This document shows positions 6,783 to 13,722 of a stretch of 17,383 bases of DNA, piece by piece (positions within the stretch are counted from its first letter, which is position 1; each line of letters opens with the position of its first letter). The DNA is from Defluviitaleaceae bacterium (GTDB taxonomy: Bacteria > Bacillota > Clostridia > Lachnospirales > WRAX01). The stretch covers positions 1 through 17,383 of the forward strand of contig WQSI01000029.1 of the NCBI GenBank assembly GCA_009787945.1, given 5' to 3'. The notes beneath the pieces are model-generated. The model saw only the letters and a program-made list of their open reading frames with translations, did not search any database and was not told the origin of the DNA. The position numbers and the translations under genes were made by a program.

Positions 6783-7235
6783 TCAAAGAGTTACAATGGT
6801 AAATTTATAACCAGTATTTCTGTGTGTTACCTCCTGTTTAACATCGAAACCTGCGTTAACACAAAGATTTATTGCGCGTTTGTTGAAACTGGCAATTGTT
6901 GCACGAACAGGCTTGCAGGAAGCATGTTCTATGCATGTCTGCAAAAACAGCTTGCCAAGCCCCTTGCCAGTCAAATCAGGACGGATATGCAGACCAATAT
7001 CAAGGAAATCATCGCAATAGGCATTTTCTTCTAAAGTGGGTATTCTGGCTTCTTTGCCAAAACACATATACCCAAGAAGCTCACCCTCGCCGCTGACAAA
7101 GGCAAAATGACGCCCGCCCATACAATCTTTTACAAAGTCCTTATGGTGATTATAAACGGAATACTCGTCCTCATAAACCCAGGAAGAAATCACCTCAGCT
7201 TGACACGTCGTCAAAGCCTGGATGCCTATCTTCAT
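6783..7235 (-). CDS. GNAT family N-acetyltransferase
   Basis: This 150-residue protein has the GNAT fold. Acidic strand FLDIGLHIRPDLTGKGLGK (about 77-95) contains the acetyl-CoA pyrophosphate-binding loop, with the R/Q-x-x-G-x-G/A pattern as TGKGLG (89-94). A later strand and helix, ATIASFNKRAINLCVNAGF (112-130), is the usual motif B. Such enzymes acetylate amines of small molecules, antibiotics, protein N-termini or lysines. The substrate cannot be read from sequence. Its ATG overlaps the stop codon of the upstream membrane gene by one base (TAATG), and sigD starts 17 bases after its stop, so it is embedded in the fla/che operon. That position suggests, but does not prove, a link to motility. 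Several cysteines (C11, C39, C74, C101, C107, C125) are a minor oddity. Confidence 0.88.
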   Translation of the reverse strand: MKIGIQALTTCQAEVISSWVYEDEYSVYNHHKDFVKDCMGGRHFAFVSGEGELLGYMCFGKEARIPTLEENAYCDDFLDIGLHIRPDLTGKGLGKLFLQTCIEHASCKPVRATIASFNKRAINLCVNAGFDVKQEVTHRNTGYKFTIVTL

Positions 7236-7576
7236 TATCTTGCCTCACTTTTGGCAGCATCATTCTGCAAAGGGCGGGCGGATGAAGGCGCAGGTGTTTG
7301 CTCCGAAATTTGTTCAGCCGCAGTAACTGAGTCAAGTCCAGGTGTGTCCTCAAAATCTTCCAAAAAATATTCAGAAAAAAGCTCGTCCTCTTCTGTGGCA
7401 GGCGGAAAAATTTTGCGCAAAACAGCCTTAACAATCAAGCCAATGATGTAAAAAGCCACCATGCTAATTAGCAAGTCAAACAAAACATTGGTTAGCTCTC
7501 TACCTAATACGATGTTTACAACGGTAACCGAAAGACCTGCCACAAGACACAAAATTATCTCAAGTTTTTCCCGCAT
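7235..7576 (-). CDS. Two-span membrane protein between cheD and sigD, function unknown
   Basis: I do not recognise this 113-residue protein by name. Two hydrophobic helices (about residues 6-24 and 29-55) form an N-terminal hairpin with basic residues RK after the second. A long soluble tail follows, first strongly acidic (61-80, EEDELF, LEDFED), then rich in A, P, S and Q (81-113) and probably disordered. Both termini are likely cytoplasmic. The start is the ATG at 7576, with TAGGAGGCG nine bases upstream of it. Longer in-frame forms would run into cheD in another frame. It lies 13 bases after cheD and overlaps the GNAT gene by one base, so it is translated from the same message. A helper for export-gate assembly or a receptor-array anchor would fit the location, but nothing in the sequence shows this. 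Confidence 0.6.
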   Translation of the reverse strand: MREKLEIILCLVAGLSVTVVNIVLGRELTNVLFDLLISMVAFYIIGLIVKAVLRKIFPPATEEDELFSEYFLEDFEDTPGLDSVTAAEQISEQTPAPSSARPLQNDAAKSEAR

Positions 7577-7589
7577 GACACAACGCCTC

Positions 7590-8075
7590 CTAAAGTTCTT
7601 TTGTACCCTTGCCGATGGTTTTAACCAAAAGCCTGCCATCGTCGGTATAAAGCTCAATGGTACGACCATAGTTTTCCCGAACATCTTGCGCTTTAATCTG
7701 AACGCCAAGCTCTTTCAAAATTTTCAAGGAGGCATCCACGTTTCTATCCCCCACACGCATTGAGTTGTCAGTGGTAGTAAAATTAAACATTTGTGCCCCG
7801 CCAGCAAGCTTGGCAACAATGTTTCTTTTGTTTGCGCCAACCTTCGCCATATCGTTAATAAGGCGAATGGTGGCAGTGTCAACAAATTTCGCTACATTGG
7901 AATTATTTGTAATTTTTGTGGAATCTGGCAGCATACAGTGAGCCATCCCTGCCACTTTGCTAATTGGGTCATAAAGGCAAATGCCAACACAACTGCCCAA
8001 ACCTAGCGTGGTAAGCATCCCAGGATGTTTAACAACCTTCATATCCGCCATTCCAACTATTGTTTTTGCAGCCAT
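7590..8075 (-). CDS. cheD: Chemoreceptor glutamine deamidase CheD
   Basis: This 161-residue enzyme deamidates specific glutamines of methyl-accepting chemotaxis proteins to glutamate and also binds CheC. The catalytic cysteine lies in GLGSCVGICLYDP (C29), with the histidine in AGMAHCMLPDS (H46) and a threonine at T23. The spacings T-6-C and C-17-H equal those I recall for Thermotoga maritima CheD (T27, C33, H50), so the active site looks intact. The glycine-rich KLAGGAQMF and VGDRNVDASLKIL segments are also typical. The ATG at 8075 is one base after the cheC stop, with AGGGGTTGG upstream inside the end of cheC, implying coupled translation. A TTG at 8084 is a less likely alternative. CheC-CheD pairing is the adaptation system of Bacillota, in which CheY-P favours the CheC-CheD complex. 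Confidence 0.96.
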   Translation of the reverse strand: MAAKTIVGMADMKVVKHPGMLTTLGLGSCVGICLYDPISKVAGMAHCMLPDSTKITNNSNVAKFVDTATIRLINDMAKVGANKRNIVAKLAGGAQMFNFTTTDNSMRVGDRNVDASLKILKELGVQIKAQDVRENYGRTIELYTDDGRLLVKTIGKGTKEL

Positions 8076-8076
8076 A

Positions 8077-8694
8077 TCAACCAACCCCTAAAGAACTTAA
8101 AATTATCCCGAAAGACTCAAAATCAGGTACTAGCAGGAAAAAGCCAGTGGCATTTTTCTCTTCAGTTTCAAACAACGTATCAATCAACAATACGCCATCA
8201 GCCATTTTGCTGAAAGCAATGGCAGGCACAGATAAGATTGCTGCCGCCATATCCCTAGTTAGCATGGGAGGTGTAGGCGAAACGGTTTTGTTTAGGAAAG
8301 AGGAAACCGAACCCAGGTAAGAAGAGCAGAGAATGTTGCCAATTTCTTCCAAGGCGGATAGCTCTAGTTCGCTAAATTCCTCAATTTCCTCCGAATCCCC
8401 GCCAACAAGCCCATTAACCAACACGCGGGCAGACTCGGGAGCAAGCAAAAACATCATCATCCCGTTAATGTCCCCCGAAATGTTGACCAAGATACCAAAA
8501 ACCACTTCCTCTTCGCCGCCCATTATGGCACCAGCCTCATTAAACGCCACAAGGCGAACCTCTGGCACGGTCATTCTAACCTGAGAAGAAAGCATGGTAG
8601 CGAGAGCTCCTGCCGCGTTTCCTACGCCGATATTCCCAATCTCTTTTAAAACATCAAAGTGCAAATCGTTAAGTTGATTCATGTTCCTAAGCAA
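8077..8694 (-). CDS. cheC: CheY-P phosphatase CheC
   Basis: This 205-residue protein has the CheC/FliY/CheX fold with two complete phosphatase motifs of the form D/S-x3-E-x2-N-x22-P. The first is DVLKEIGN with E18, N21 and P44. The second is SALEEIGN followed 23 residues later by a proline (SPTPP). CheC dephosphorylates CheY-P and binds CheD, closing an adaptation loop. The start is probably the TTG at 8694, because AAGGAG lies seven bases before it. The first in-frame ATG (8682) would be 19 bases from that site and has only a badly spaced AGGA. It follows the PilZ gene by 27 bases. In Bacillus subtilis cheB, cheA and cheW come just before cheC. They are missing here, so the kinase and coupling protein must be encoded elsewhere if chemotaxis works. 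Confidence 0.95.
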   Translation of the reverse strand: MLRNMNQLNDLHFDVLKEIGNIGVGNAAGALATMLSSQVRMTVPEVRLVAFNEAGAIMGGEEEVVFGILVNISGDINGMMMFLLAPESARVLVNGLVGGDSEEIEEFSELELSALEEIGNILCSSYLGSVSSFLNKTVSPTPPMLTRDMAAAILSVPAIAFSKMADGVLLIDTLFETEEKNATGFFLLVPDFESFGIILSSLGVG

Positions 8695-8701
8695 ATTACC
8701 A

Positions 8702-8707
8702 CTCCTT
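8702..8707 (-). promoter_or_regulatory. Ribosome binding site that selects the TTG start of cheC
   Basis: AAGGAG on the minus strand is followed by seven bases (TGGTAAT) and a TTG. No ATG lies within usable distance, so this site argues that cheC initiates at TTG (8694). Confidence 0.7.
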
Positions 8708-8721
8708 TCGCTTATACAAAG

Positions 8722-9447
8722 TTATTTAGGTGAAGCACCAACATTGCGGCGCTGCTTTTTCTGCTCCTCAAAAATATATTTCACAATTTCTTCTTGATGG
8801 TCAAGGGGTATGTCCATAAACAACACACGATATTGGAATTTATGAGCAGTTTTTGGCAGATATTGCTTTTCCAGAATCCGACCCTTGAGCATCATATCTT
8901 TATTGCCCAATGTAAGCTCGCATCTCATGGGGTTATTTAAATCCAGGTCTTTGTCGGAAACAAAACGCAGACCGCCCCCGCCGATGTCTTTAACAATTCC
9001 GTCGAAAACATCTGTAAACTGGTCATGTCGCATGGCTTGGATTAAAACATCATAAATATCCTCGTTTTCATCGCCATCCTCATCCTCTACAATGGAAAAC
9101 CTCATTAAAATATTACAGGAAAAACGGAAAAACTCACGCCGCTGCACCCTAAAGCCATCATTAGACAAACGCAAAGCAACAAAATAGTCCTCTCCATCTT
9201 TCACAAAGCCCTCAAAATAGCCTTTAAAAACCATCATGGCTTGAGCAGAATAGACAGTTATCTCATACTCCCGCCCTTGCAACATATCCAACGGTTGGTC
9301 GCCGCGCAAAGGTTGATATATTGTTAATATATTATTGCGTTTATCCAATACATCTATCACCTTACTGGTATAAACAATATCCCCCATATTTCTAAAATGG
9401 ACTTTAATGTCCAGTTTATCACCTATATTTATACTACTAAAAGACAC
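8722..9447 (-). CDS. PilZ-domain c-di-GMP effector, YcgR/DgrA type
   Basis: This 241-residue protein has an N-terminal YcgR-like beta domain (about 1-98) and a C-terminal PilZ domain (about 100-230). The c-di-GMP motif RxxxR is present as RREFFR (R104 and R108). The second motif, D/N-x-S-x-x-G, reads DIGGGG (154-159), so the serine is replaced by glycine. YcgR-type proteins slow or stop the flagellar motor or regulate MotA when c-di-GMP is high. A role as motility brake fits the position between flhG and cheC. The start is the GTG at 9447, since GGGGGGAG lies six bases upstream. The ATG at 9465 has no ribosome binding site and would place that purine run inside the gene. The C-terminus is basic (KKQRRN). 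Assignment to the family is firm. The functional effect of the S-to-G change is not known. Confidence 0.9.
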   Translation of the reverse strand: MSFSSINIGDKLDIKVHFRNMGDIVYTSKVIDVLDKRNNILTIYQPLRGDQPLDMLQGREYEITVYSAQAMMVFKGYFEGFVKDGEDYFVALRLSNDGFRVQRREFFRFSCNILMRFSIVEDEDGDENEDIYDVLIQAMRHDQFTDVFDGIVKDIGGGGLRFVSDKDLDLNNPMRCELTLGNKDMMLKGRILEKQYLPKTAHKFQYRVLFMDIPLDHQEEIVKYIFEEQKKQRRNVGASPK

Positions 9448-9453
9448 GAAATT

Positions 9454-9461
9454 CTCCCCCC
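9454..9461 (-). promoter_or_regulatory. Ribosome binding site that selects the GTG start of the PilZ gene
   Basis: GGGGGGAG on the minus strand stands six bases before the GTG at 9447. It lies inside the longer ATG-started reading frame, which has only an A-rich stretch before it. This favours the GTG as the real start. Confidence 0.6.
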
Positions 9462-9488
9462 TCATTTTTTTAATCTGTACTTATATAA

Positions 9489-10367
9489 TTATTTACCGAA
9501 AACACTGCCCAGACGCTTCACAAAGCCTTTCATGCCATGCTCTTTGGTGGGCTTCTTATCTATCAAGATGCTGCCAATCTTTTCAATTTCCCTGGTGAAA
9601 GAAGAGTTGGGGAAAGACAAAAGGCAGGGTTTTTGCTGTTTTACTGCCTTAACCAAACTTTGGTCGAAAAGTATCGTTCCCAAATGCTCAATCTCCATTT
9701 CTAAAAACCTCTGTGATACCTTGTGTAGGTTTTTAAAAATTGCGTCCCCTTCTTTTCTGTCATCAGCACGGTTTACCACAATTTTAAATTGAGGGACATG
9801 CCCGCCCCGCTCTTTAACGGACTTCATAAGGGAATATGCGTCTGTAATAGACGTAGGTTCGGGCGCGCACACAACGATGCTCTCCCGCGATGCAACCACA
9901 AATTTTAAAACGGAATTTGAAATGCCAGCACCAGTATCAATCAGAACAATGTCGGCAAGGTTATCTAGCTGTGAAAGCTTTTCTACCATAGAACCGAGTG
10001 TGTCCTCGTTGGCGTTGGCCATTTCCGCAAGACCAGACCCGCCAGATATAAAACCGAGATTGCCTTCAAGGCGGGTAATCGCCTCATCAAAGTTGCATCT
10101 GTCGTTAAGAACATCAAGCAAGCTGCGCTCTGGAGCAACCCCTAGCAAAATCTCGATATTGGCAAGCCCAAGGTCAGCATCCAGCACAATCACCCGAAAG
10201 CCCTGCCGCTGAAGAAACAGACCTAAATTTATGGTGAAATTGGTTTTACCCACGCCGCCTTTGCCGCTAGTGACCGCAATAACCCTAGCGCCGAAGCTAG
10301 GGGCTTCCACAAGGGCGCTTTCGCCGCGAAAATTCAACATTCCTCTCAGTCTGTCAGCTTGATCCAT
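9489..10367 (-). CDS. flhG: FlhG (YlxH/FleN/MinD-like) flagellar number regulator
   Basis: This 292-residue MinD/ParA-family ATPase controls flagellar number and pattern together with FlhF. The N-terminus carries DQADRLR (residues 2-8), the DQAxxLR motif that stimulates the FlhF GTPase. The deviant Walker A box is SGKGGVGKT (34-42) with the signature lysine K36. LDADLG (62-67) and IDTGAG follow. A basic, amphipathic C-terminal tail (KGFVKRLGSVFGK) is the expected membrane-targeting helix of the ATP-bound dimer. The ATG at 10367 is chosen because TTGAGGAG lies five bases upstream. A GTG two codons earlier is too close to that site. It is 19 bases after flhF and 41 before the PilZ gene. In Bacillus subtilis FlhG also touches the FliM/FliY C-ring proteins and GpsB, but that cannot be judged here. 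Confidence 0.96.
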   Translation of the reverse strand: MDQADRLRGMLNFRGESALVEAPSFGARVIAVTSGKGGVGKTNFTINLGLFLQRQGFRVIVLDADLGLANIEILLGVAPERSLLDVLNDRCNFDEAITRLEGNLGFISGGSGLAEMANANEDTLGSMVEKLSQLDNLADIVLIDTGAGISNSVLKFVVASRESIVVCAPEPTSITDAYSLMKSVKERGGHVPQFKIVVNRADDRKEGDAIFKNLHKVSQRFLEMEIEHLGTILFDQSLVKAVKQQKPCLLSFPNSSFTREIEKIGSILIDKKPTKEHGMKGFVKRLGSVFGK

Positions 10368-10386
10368 GGCCACTCCTCAATTCACG

Positions 10387-11613
10387 CTAAAAATCCTCTT
10401 CCCCCAGCCCCAAAAGACGCATGGCAACTTCGCCAGGGGCAATGGTTTTAATGTCATCAGGCACATTTTGCCCAAAAGTGATATACGAAAGCTTTTTGCC
10501 CGTTTTATGGCAAACATTCACAATCGACCCTAATTTACCAGTTTCGTCCATTTTTGTGAAGATTATCTCAAAGTCGCAAATTCTGTCAAATGTTTCGATT
10601 ATGTCCAGCATATCTTCGTATTTCGTGGTTAAAGACAGTACCAAAAATACTTGCAAATCTGCCACAGCATCCAGAAATTGGGATAACTCCCCTAAATGTT
10701 CCCTGTGTTTATGAGAGCGACCCGCCGTGTCAATTAAAACTATATCACAAGTGTCTTTGTTATCCCGCACATGCCTGGTCAAATCGTCAGGTTTATAGGC
10801 AACGGCAACATCAATCCCTAAAATATCGCCATAGGTTTTAAGTTGCTCCACGGCAGCAATCCGATATGTGTCAGCAGTAATAAGGCTAACTCCCATACCG
10901 CGGTTTAACGCCAAATCTGCTGTAAGTTTAGCGATTGTGGTTGTTTTTCCCACGCCTGTAGGTCCAACAAATGCAAACTTTTGTGGGTTTCCCCTGGCGG
11001 GGCGTGTAGCAAGCCCCTGCGGTTCGCCAATAATCCCCACAAGACTATTGTACACCACTGCAACAATTAGGTCAATATCAATTTGCTCATCCCCGTCTAA
11101 ATCATCTAAAATTTCTTGGGCAATAATTGGGTCAACAAGGTTATCAACCAATGTATCATAAAATATTTGCAACATATTATTTTGGTAAATACGATTTTTG
11201 TCTACGTAATTACTGGCTTTTGCCACACTAAGCTGGCTTTGAGCGCGACTTAAAGCGTCACCTGTGGTGTGCAGCATATCCGACAACATCCTTATCCGCT
11301 CGTCTTTCTCATTAACCTGAGCTGACAGTTGTGCCACCTGTGCCACCTGTGCAAAACCGCTATTTTCGGCAGGTTCTGGTGTTTGTGCAGGCGGTGGAGG
11401 TTGAGGTTGCATTTGCGCCACAGTCTTAGCGGGCTGACGCGCCCTTTCATCGTGGGCAGCTGTCACCTCCACATAAGATTTGCGCATAAAAGCGAATATC
11501 CCTTTGGGTTGGATTTTCTTGATGTTTATAACCAAGGCATCCAAACCCATTTCATCGCGTATTTTTTCTATGGCATCCTGTTCGGTAGCCCCTGTAAATT
11601 TACGTATTTTCAT
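10387..11613 (-). CDS. flhF: FlhF, SRP-type GTPase of flagellar placement
   Basis: This 408-residue SRP-GTPase has the FlhF order of domains. The N-terminal B domain begins MKIRKFTGATEQDAIEKI and includes GIFAFMRKSYVEV (about 1-55). Then comes a P/Q-rich linker with PQPPPPAQ (about 60-100), a helical N domain (about 135-205) and the G domain. G motifs are GPTGVGKTTT (217-226), ITADTYRIAAVEQL (245-258), IDTAGRSHKH (294-303) and FTKMDETGKLGS (352-363). The protein recruits early flagellar components to the membrane and is activated by the FlhG N-terminus. The ATG at 11613 follows GGGAGGT by about six bases, 26 bases after flhA. The linker contains a QVAQVA duplication encoded by a 9-bp tandem repeat. 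No key residue is missing. Confidence 0.97.
   Translation of the reverse strand: MKIRKFTGATEQDAIEKIRDEMGLDALVINIKKIQPKGIFAFMRKSYVEVTAAHDERARQPAKTVAQMQPQPPPPAQTPEPAENSGFAQVAQVAQLSAQVNEKDERIRMLSDMLHTTGDALSRAQSQLSVAKASNYVDKNRIYQNNMLQIFYDTLVDNLVDPIIAQEILDDLDGDEQIDIDLIVAVVYNSLVGIIGEPQGLATRPARGNPQKFAFVGPTGVGKTTTIAKLTADLALNRGMGVSLITADTYRIAAVEQLKTYGDILGIDVAVAYKPDDLTRHVRDNKDTCDIVLIDTAGRSHKHREHLGELSQFLDAVADLQVFLVLSLTTKYEDMLDIIETFDRICDFEIIFTKMDETGKLGSIVNVCHKTGKKLSYITFGQNVPDDIKTIAPGEVAMRLLGLGEEDF
11331..11352. repeat. Tandem 9-bp repeat in the flhF linker
   Basis: The plus-strand unit GTGCCACCT occurs twice in tandem (11331-11339, 11340-11348), followed by four matching bases. It encodes the QVAQVAQ stretch in the low-complexity linker between the B and N domains of FlhF. 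Its length is a multiple of three, so unit changes are tolerated in frame. Confidence 0.55.
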
Positions 11614-11639
11614 ATAGCTACCTCCCTCGTGACGATATA

Positions 11640-13709
11640 TTATATAGCAACCATACCAACAGACTGCACTTCGGCATTAGCCTCTAGCTCATTATAAGAC
11701 AAAACAACCAAATCGGGCGCAATGGGTTCAACTAGCTTTTTGAAATAGGAACGCACCACTGGCGACGTTAAGATTATAGGTTGCCGTCCCATGCTTGTTA
11801 ATTTATTAACCTCGGAGCTAAGCCTATCAAAAATTTGTTGTGTAATAGCAGGGTCAAGTGCCAAGTAGCTCCCTTGCTCCGTCTGGGTGACTGACTGCAT
11901 AATCTGCTGCTCCAAATTAGGGTCAACGGTGATAACAGAATTCATTTCCCCTGCGAAATATTTGCGGCTTATGGAACGCTTCAACGCCTGCCTGGCGTAT
12001 TCTGTCAACATGTCAGAATCGCGGGTAATTTGCCCATAATCTGCCAATGTTTCCAAAATCGTCACAAGGTCGCGGATGGACACACCTTCTCGCAACAAAT
12101 TACTCAAAACCTTTTGAATTTCGCCATAACCCATTAGCTTAGGCACAAGCTCTTCAACAAGGACAGAGTTGGCTTCGCGGATGTTGTTAACAAGGCTTTG
12201 AACGTCTTGGCGGCTCATCAGCTCATGCAGATGGCTCTTGATAACTTCGGTCAAATGAGTTGCAATAATGGCTGGCGGGTCAACAACCGTGTATCCAAGG
12301 GCTTCTGCGCGCTCCCTCTGGCTTTCGTTAATCCAAAGGGCGGGCAGACCCAAATAAGGCTCTACGGTTTCGATACCGTCAATTTCTTCCTCGATATACC
12401 CAGGGTTCATCGCCATATAGTGGTCAAACATAATGTCACCACCTGCAACTTCCACGCCCTTTATGTGTATTCTATATTCACTTGGAGGAAGCTTAATGTT
12501 ATCCCGCACACGAATCATAGGAACAACCGTACCGAGTTCTAAAGCGATTTGGCGGCGTATCATAACAGCTCTATCCATCAAGTCACCACCTTGGCTAGTT
12601 TCAACCAGTGGGATAAGCCCATATCCTATAAACAGGGTTATGGGGTCAACTCCAAGGAGTGTATTTACATTTTCTGGTCGTCTAATTTCCTCTAATTCAG
12701 CCGCATCTGACCCTTCAACCCCAGGTATGCCGCCAATCTCAGTAGCGATTGCCGCAACGGACTTTTTGTGGGCAACCCGCGTACCAAGAAAAATCAACAA
12801 AAGACCAAAAGGTATAAAGAAGAGAGGGGATAAGCCCCCGAAAATCCCAAGGAAGGCAACTGCGCCGCCTGCAATATACAAGACAATGCTTTGGCTAAAA
12901 ATTTGCCTGCCAAGTTGAGCCGTTATACCATCTTCAGAGGTGGTTTTTGTTACCAAAATACCAGTTGCAACAGAAATTAAGAGGGCGGGTATCTGCCCCA
13001 CAAGACCGTCACCAATGGTCATCAAAGAAAAGTGCTGGAAGGCATCCATAAGTTCCATAGGTTCGCCAGTAGCAAGACCAGTAGCGCCCATAATCGTGCC
13101 GCCAATTAAATTTATTAAAGTTATCAAAATTGCTGCAATAGCATTATTTTTAACGAATTTAGCAGCACCATCCATTGCACCAAAAAAGCTTGCTTCATCT
13201 GTAATTTTCTTTCTGCGTACAATCGCCTCTTCGTCGGTAATAGCTCCCGTGTTAAGGTCGGCATCAACTGCCATTTGTTTACCAGGCATAGCATCAAGGG
13301 TAAAACGCGCGCCAACTTCCGCCACACGCTCTGTACCTTTTGTAATAACCAAAAAGTTTACAATTACAATAATGGCAAAGATGATAAAACCAAGAACCAA
13401 GTTGTTCTGGACAACAACCTCACCAAAAACTTCGATAACATTCCCAGCGAAGCCCGTACCCAAAATTAGGCGGGTGGCAGACAGGTTAAGAACCAAACCA
13501 AAAATGGTGGTCATCAACAGTATGGTTGGGAAGGCGTTCATATCCATGGACTCTTTGGCGTATATGGCGTTTAGCAAAATCATAAGCCCTATACCGATGT
13601 TAATCATTACCAAAAAGTCCATCATCCAATGGGGTACAGGCACGATAATGAGCAAAACCGCCAAAACGATACCTATACCAATTATAAATTCTTTGGGCAT
13701 GGTTTTCAT
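11640..13709 (-). CDS. flhA: Flagellar export gate protein FlhA
   Basis: This 689-residue protein is full length for FlhA, the ion-channel and substrate-docking ring of the flagellar type III export gate. About eight membrane spans occupy the first 310 or so residues. The cytoplasmic FHIPEP loop is clear at about 125-165 (GTERVAEVGARFTLDAMPGK, then QMAVDADLNTG) and is followed by ITDEEAIVRRKKITDEASFF. The large C-terminal cytoplasmic domain (about 350-689) binds late chaperone-substrate complexes and forms the nonamer. It contains RIHIKGVEVAGGDI and YGEIQKVLSNLLREGVSIRD. The ATG at 13709 follows GGAGGG by about seven bases. A second ATG at 13700 is possible. It lies 13 bases after flhB, as in most Bacillota. 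A long plus-strand frame opposite it is a shadow. Confidence 0.98.
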   Translation of the reverse strand: MKTMPKEFIIGIGIVLAVLLIIVPVPHWMMDFLVMINIGIGLMILLNAIYAKESMDMNAFPTILLMTTIFGLVLNLSATRLILGTGFAGNVIEVFGEVVVQNNLVLGFIIFAIIVIVNFLVITKGTERVAEVGARFTLDAMPGKQMAVDADLNTGAITDEEAIVRRKKITDEASFFGAMDGAAKFVKNNAIAAILITLINLIGGTIMGATGLATGEPMELMDAFQHFSLMTIGDGLVGQIPALLISVATGILVTKTTSEDGITAQLGRQIFSQSIVLYIAGGAVAFLGIFGGLSPLFFIPFGLLLIFLGTRVAHKKSVAAIATEIGGIPGVEGSDAAELEEIRRPENVNTLLGVDPITLFIGYGLIPLVETSQGGDLMDRAVMIRRQIALELGTVVPMIRVRDNIKLPPSEYRIHIKGVEVAGGDIMFDHYMAMNPGYIEEEIDGIETVEPYLGLPALWINESQRERAEALGYTVVDPPAIIATHLTEVIKSHLHELMSRQDVQSLVNNIREANSVLVEELVPKLMGYGEIQKVLSNLLREGVSIRDLVTILETLADYGQITRDSDMLTEYARQALKRSISRKYFAGEMNSVITVDPNLEQQIMQSVTQTEQGSYLALDPAITQQIFDRLSSEVNKLTSMGRQPIILTSPVVRSYFKKLVEPIAPDLVVLSYNELEANAEVQSVGMVAI

Positions 13710-13722
13710 AGGCGACCCTCCT

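Noticed and set aside
8626..8633. GCCGATAT on the plus strand, a SigD -10 match antisense to cheC
   Set aside because: No TAAA-like -35 element is found at the right distance, and it coincides with the conserved IGNIGVGN codons of cheC.
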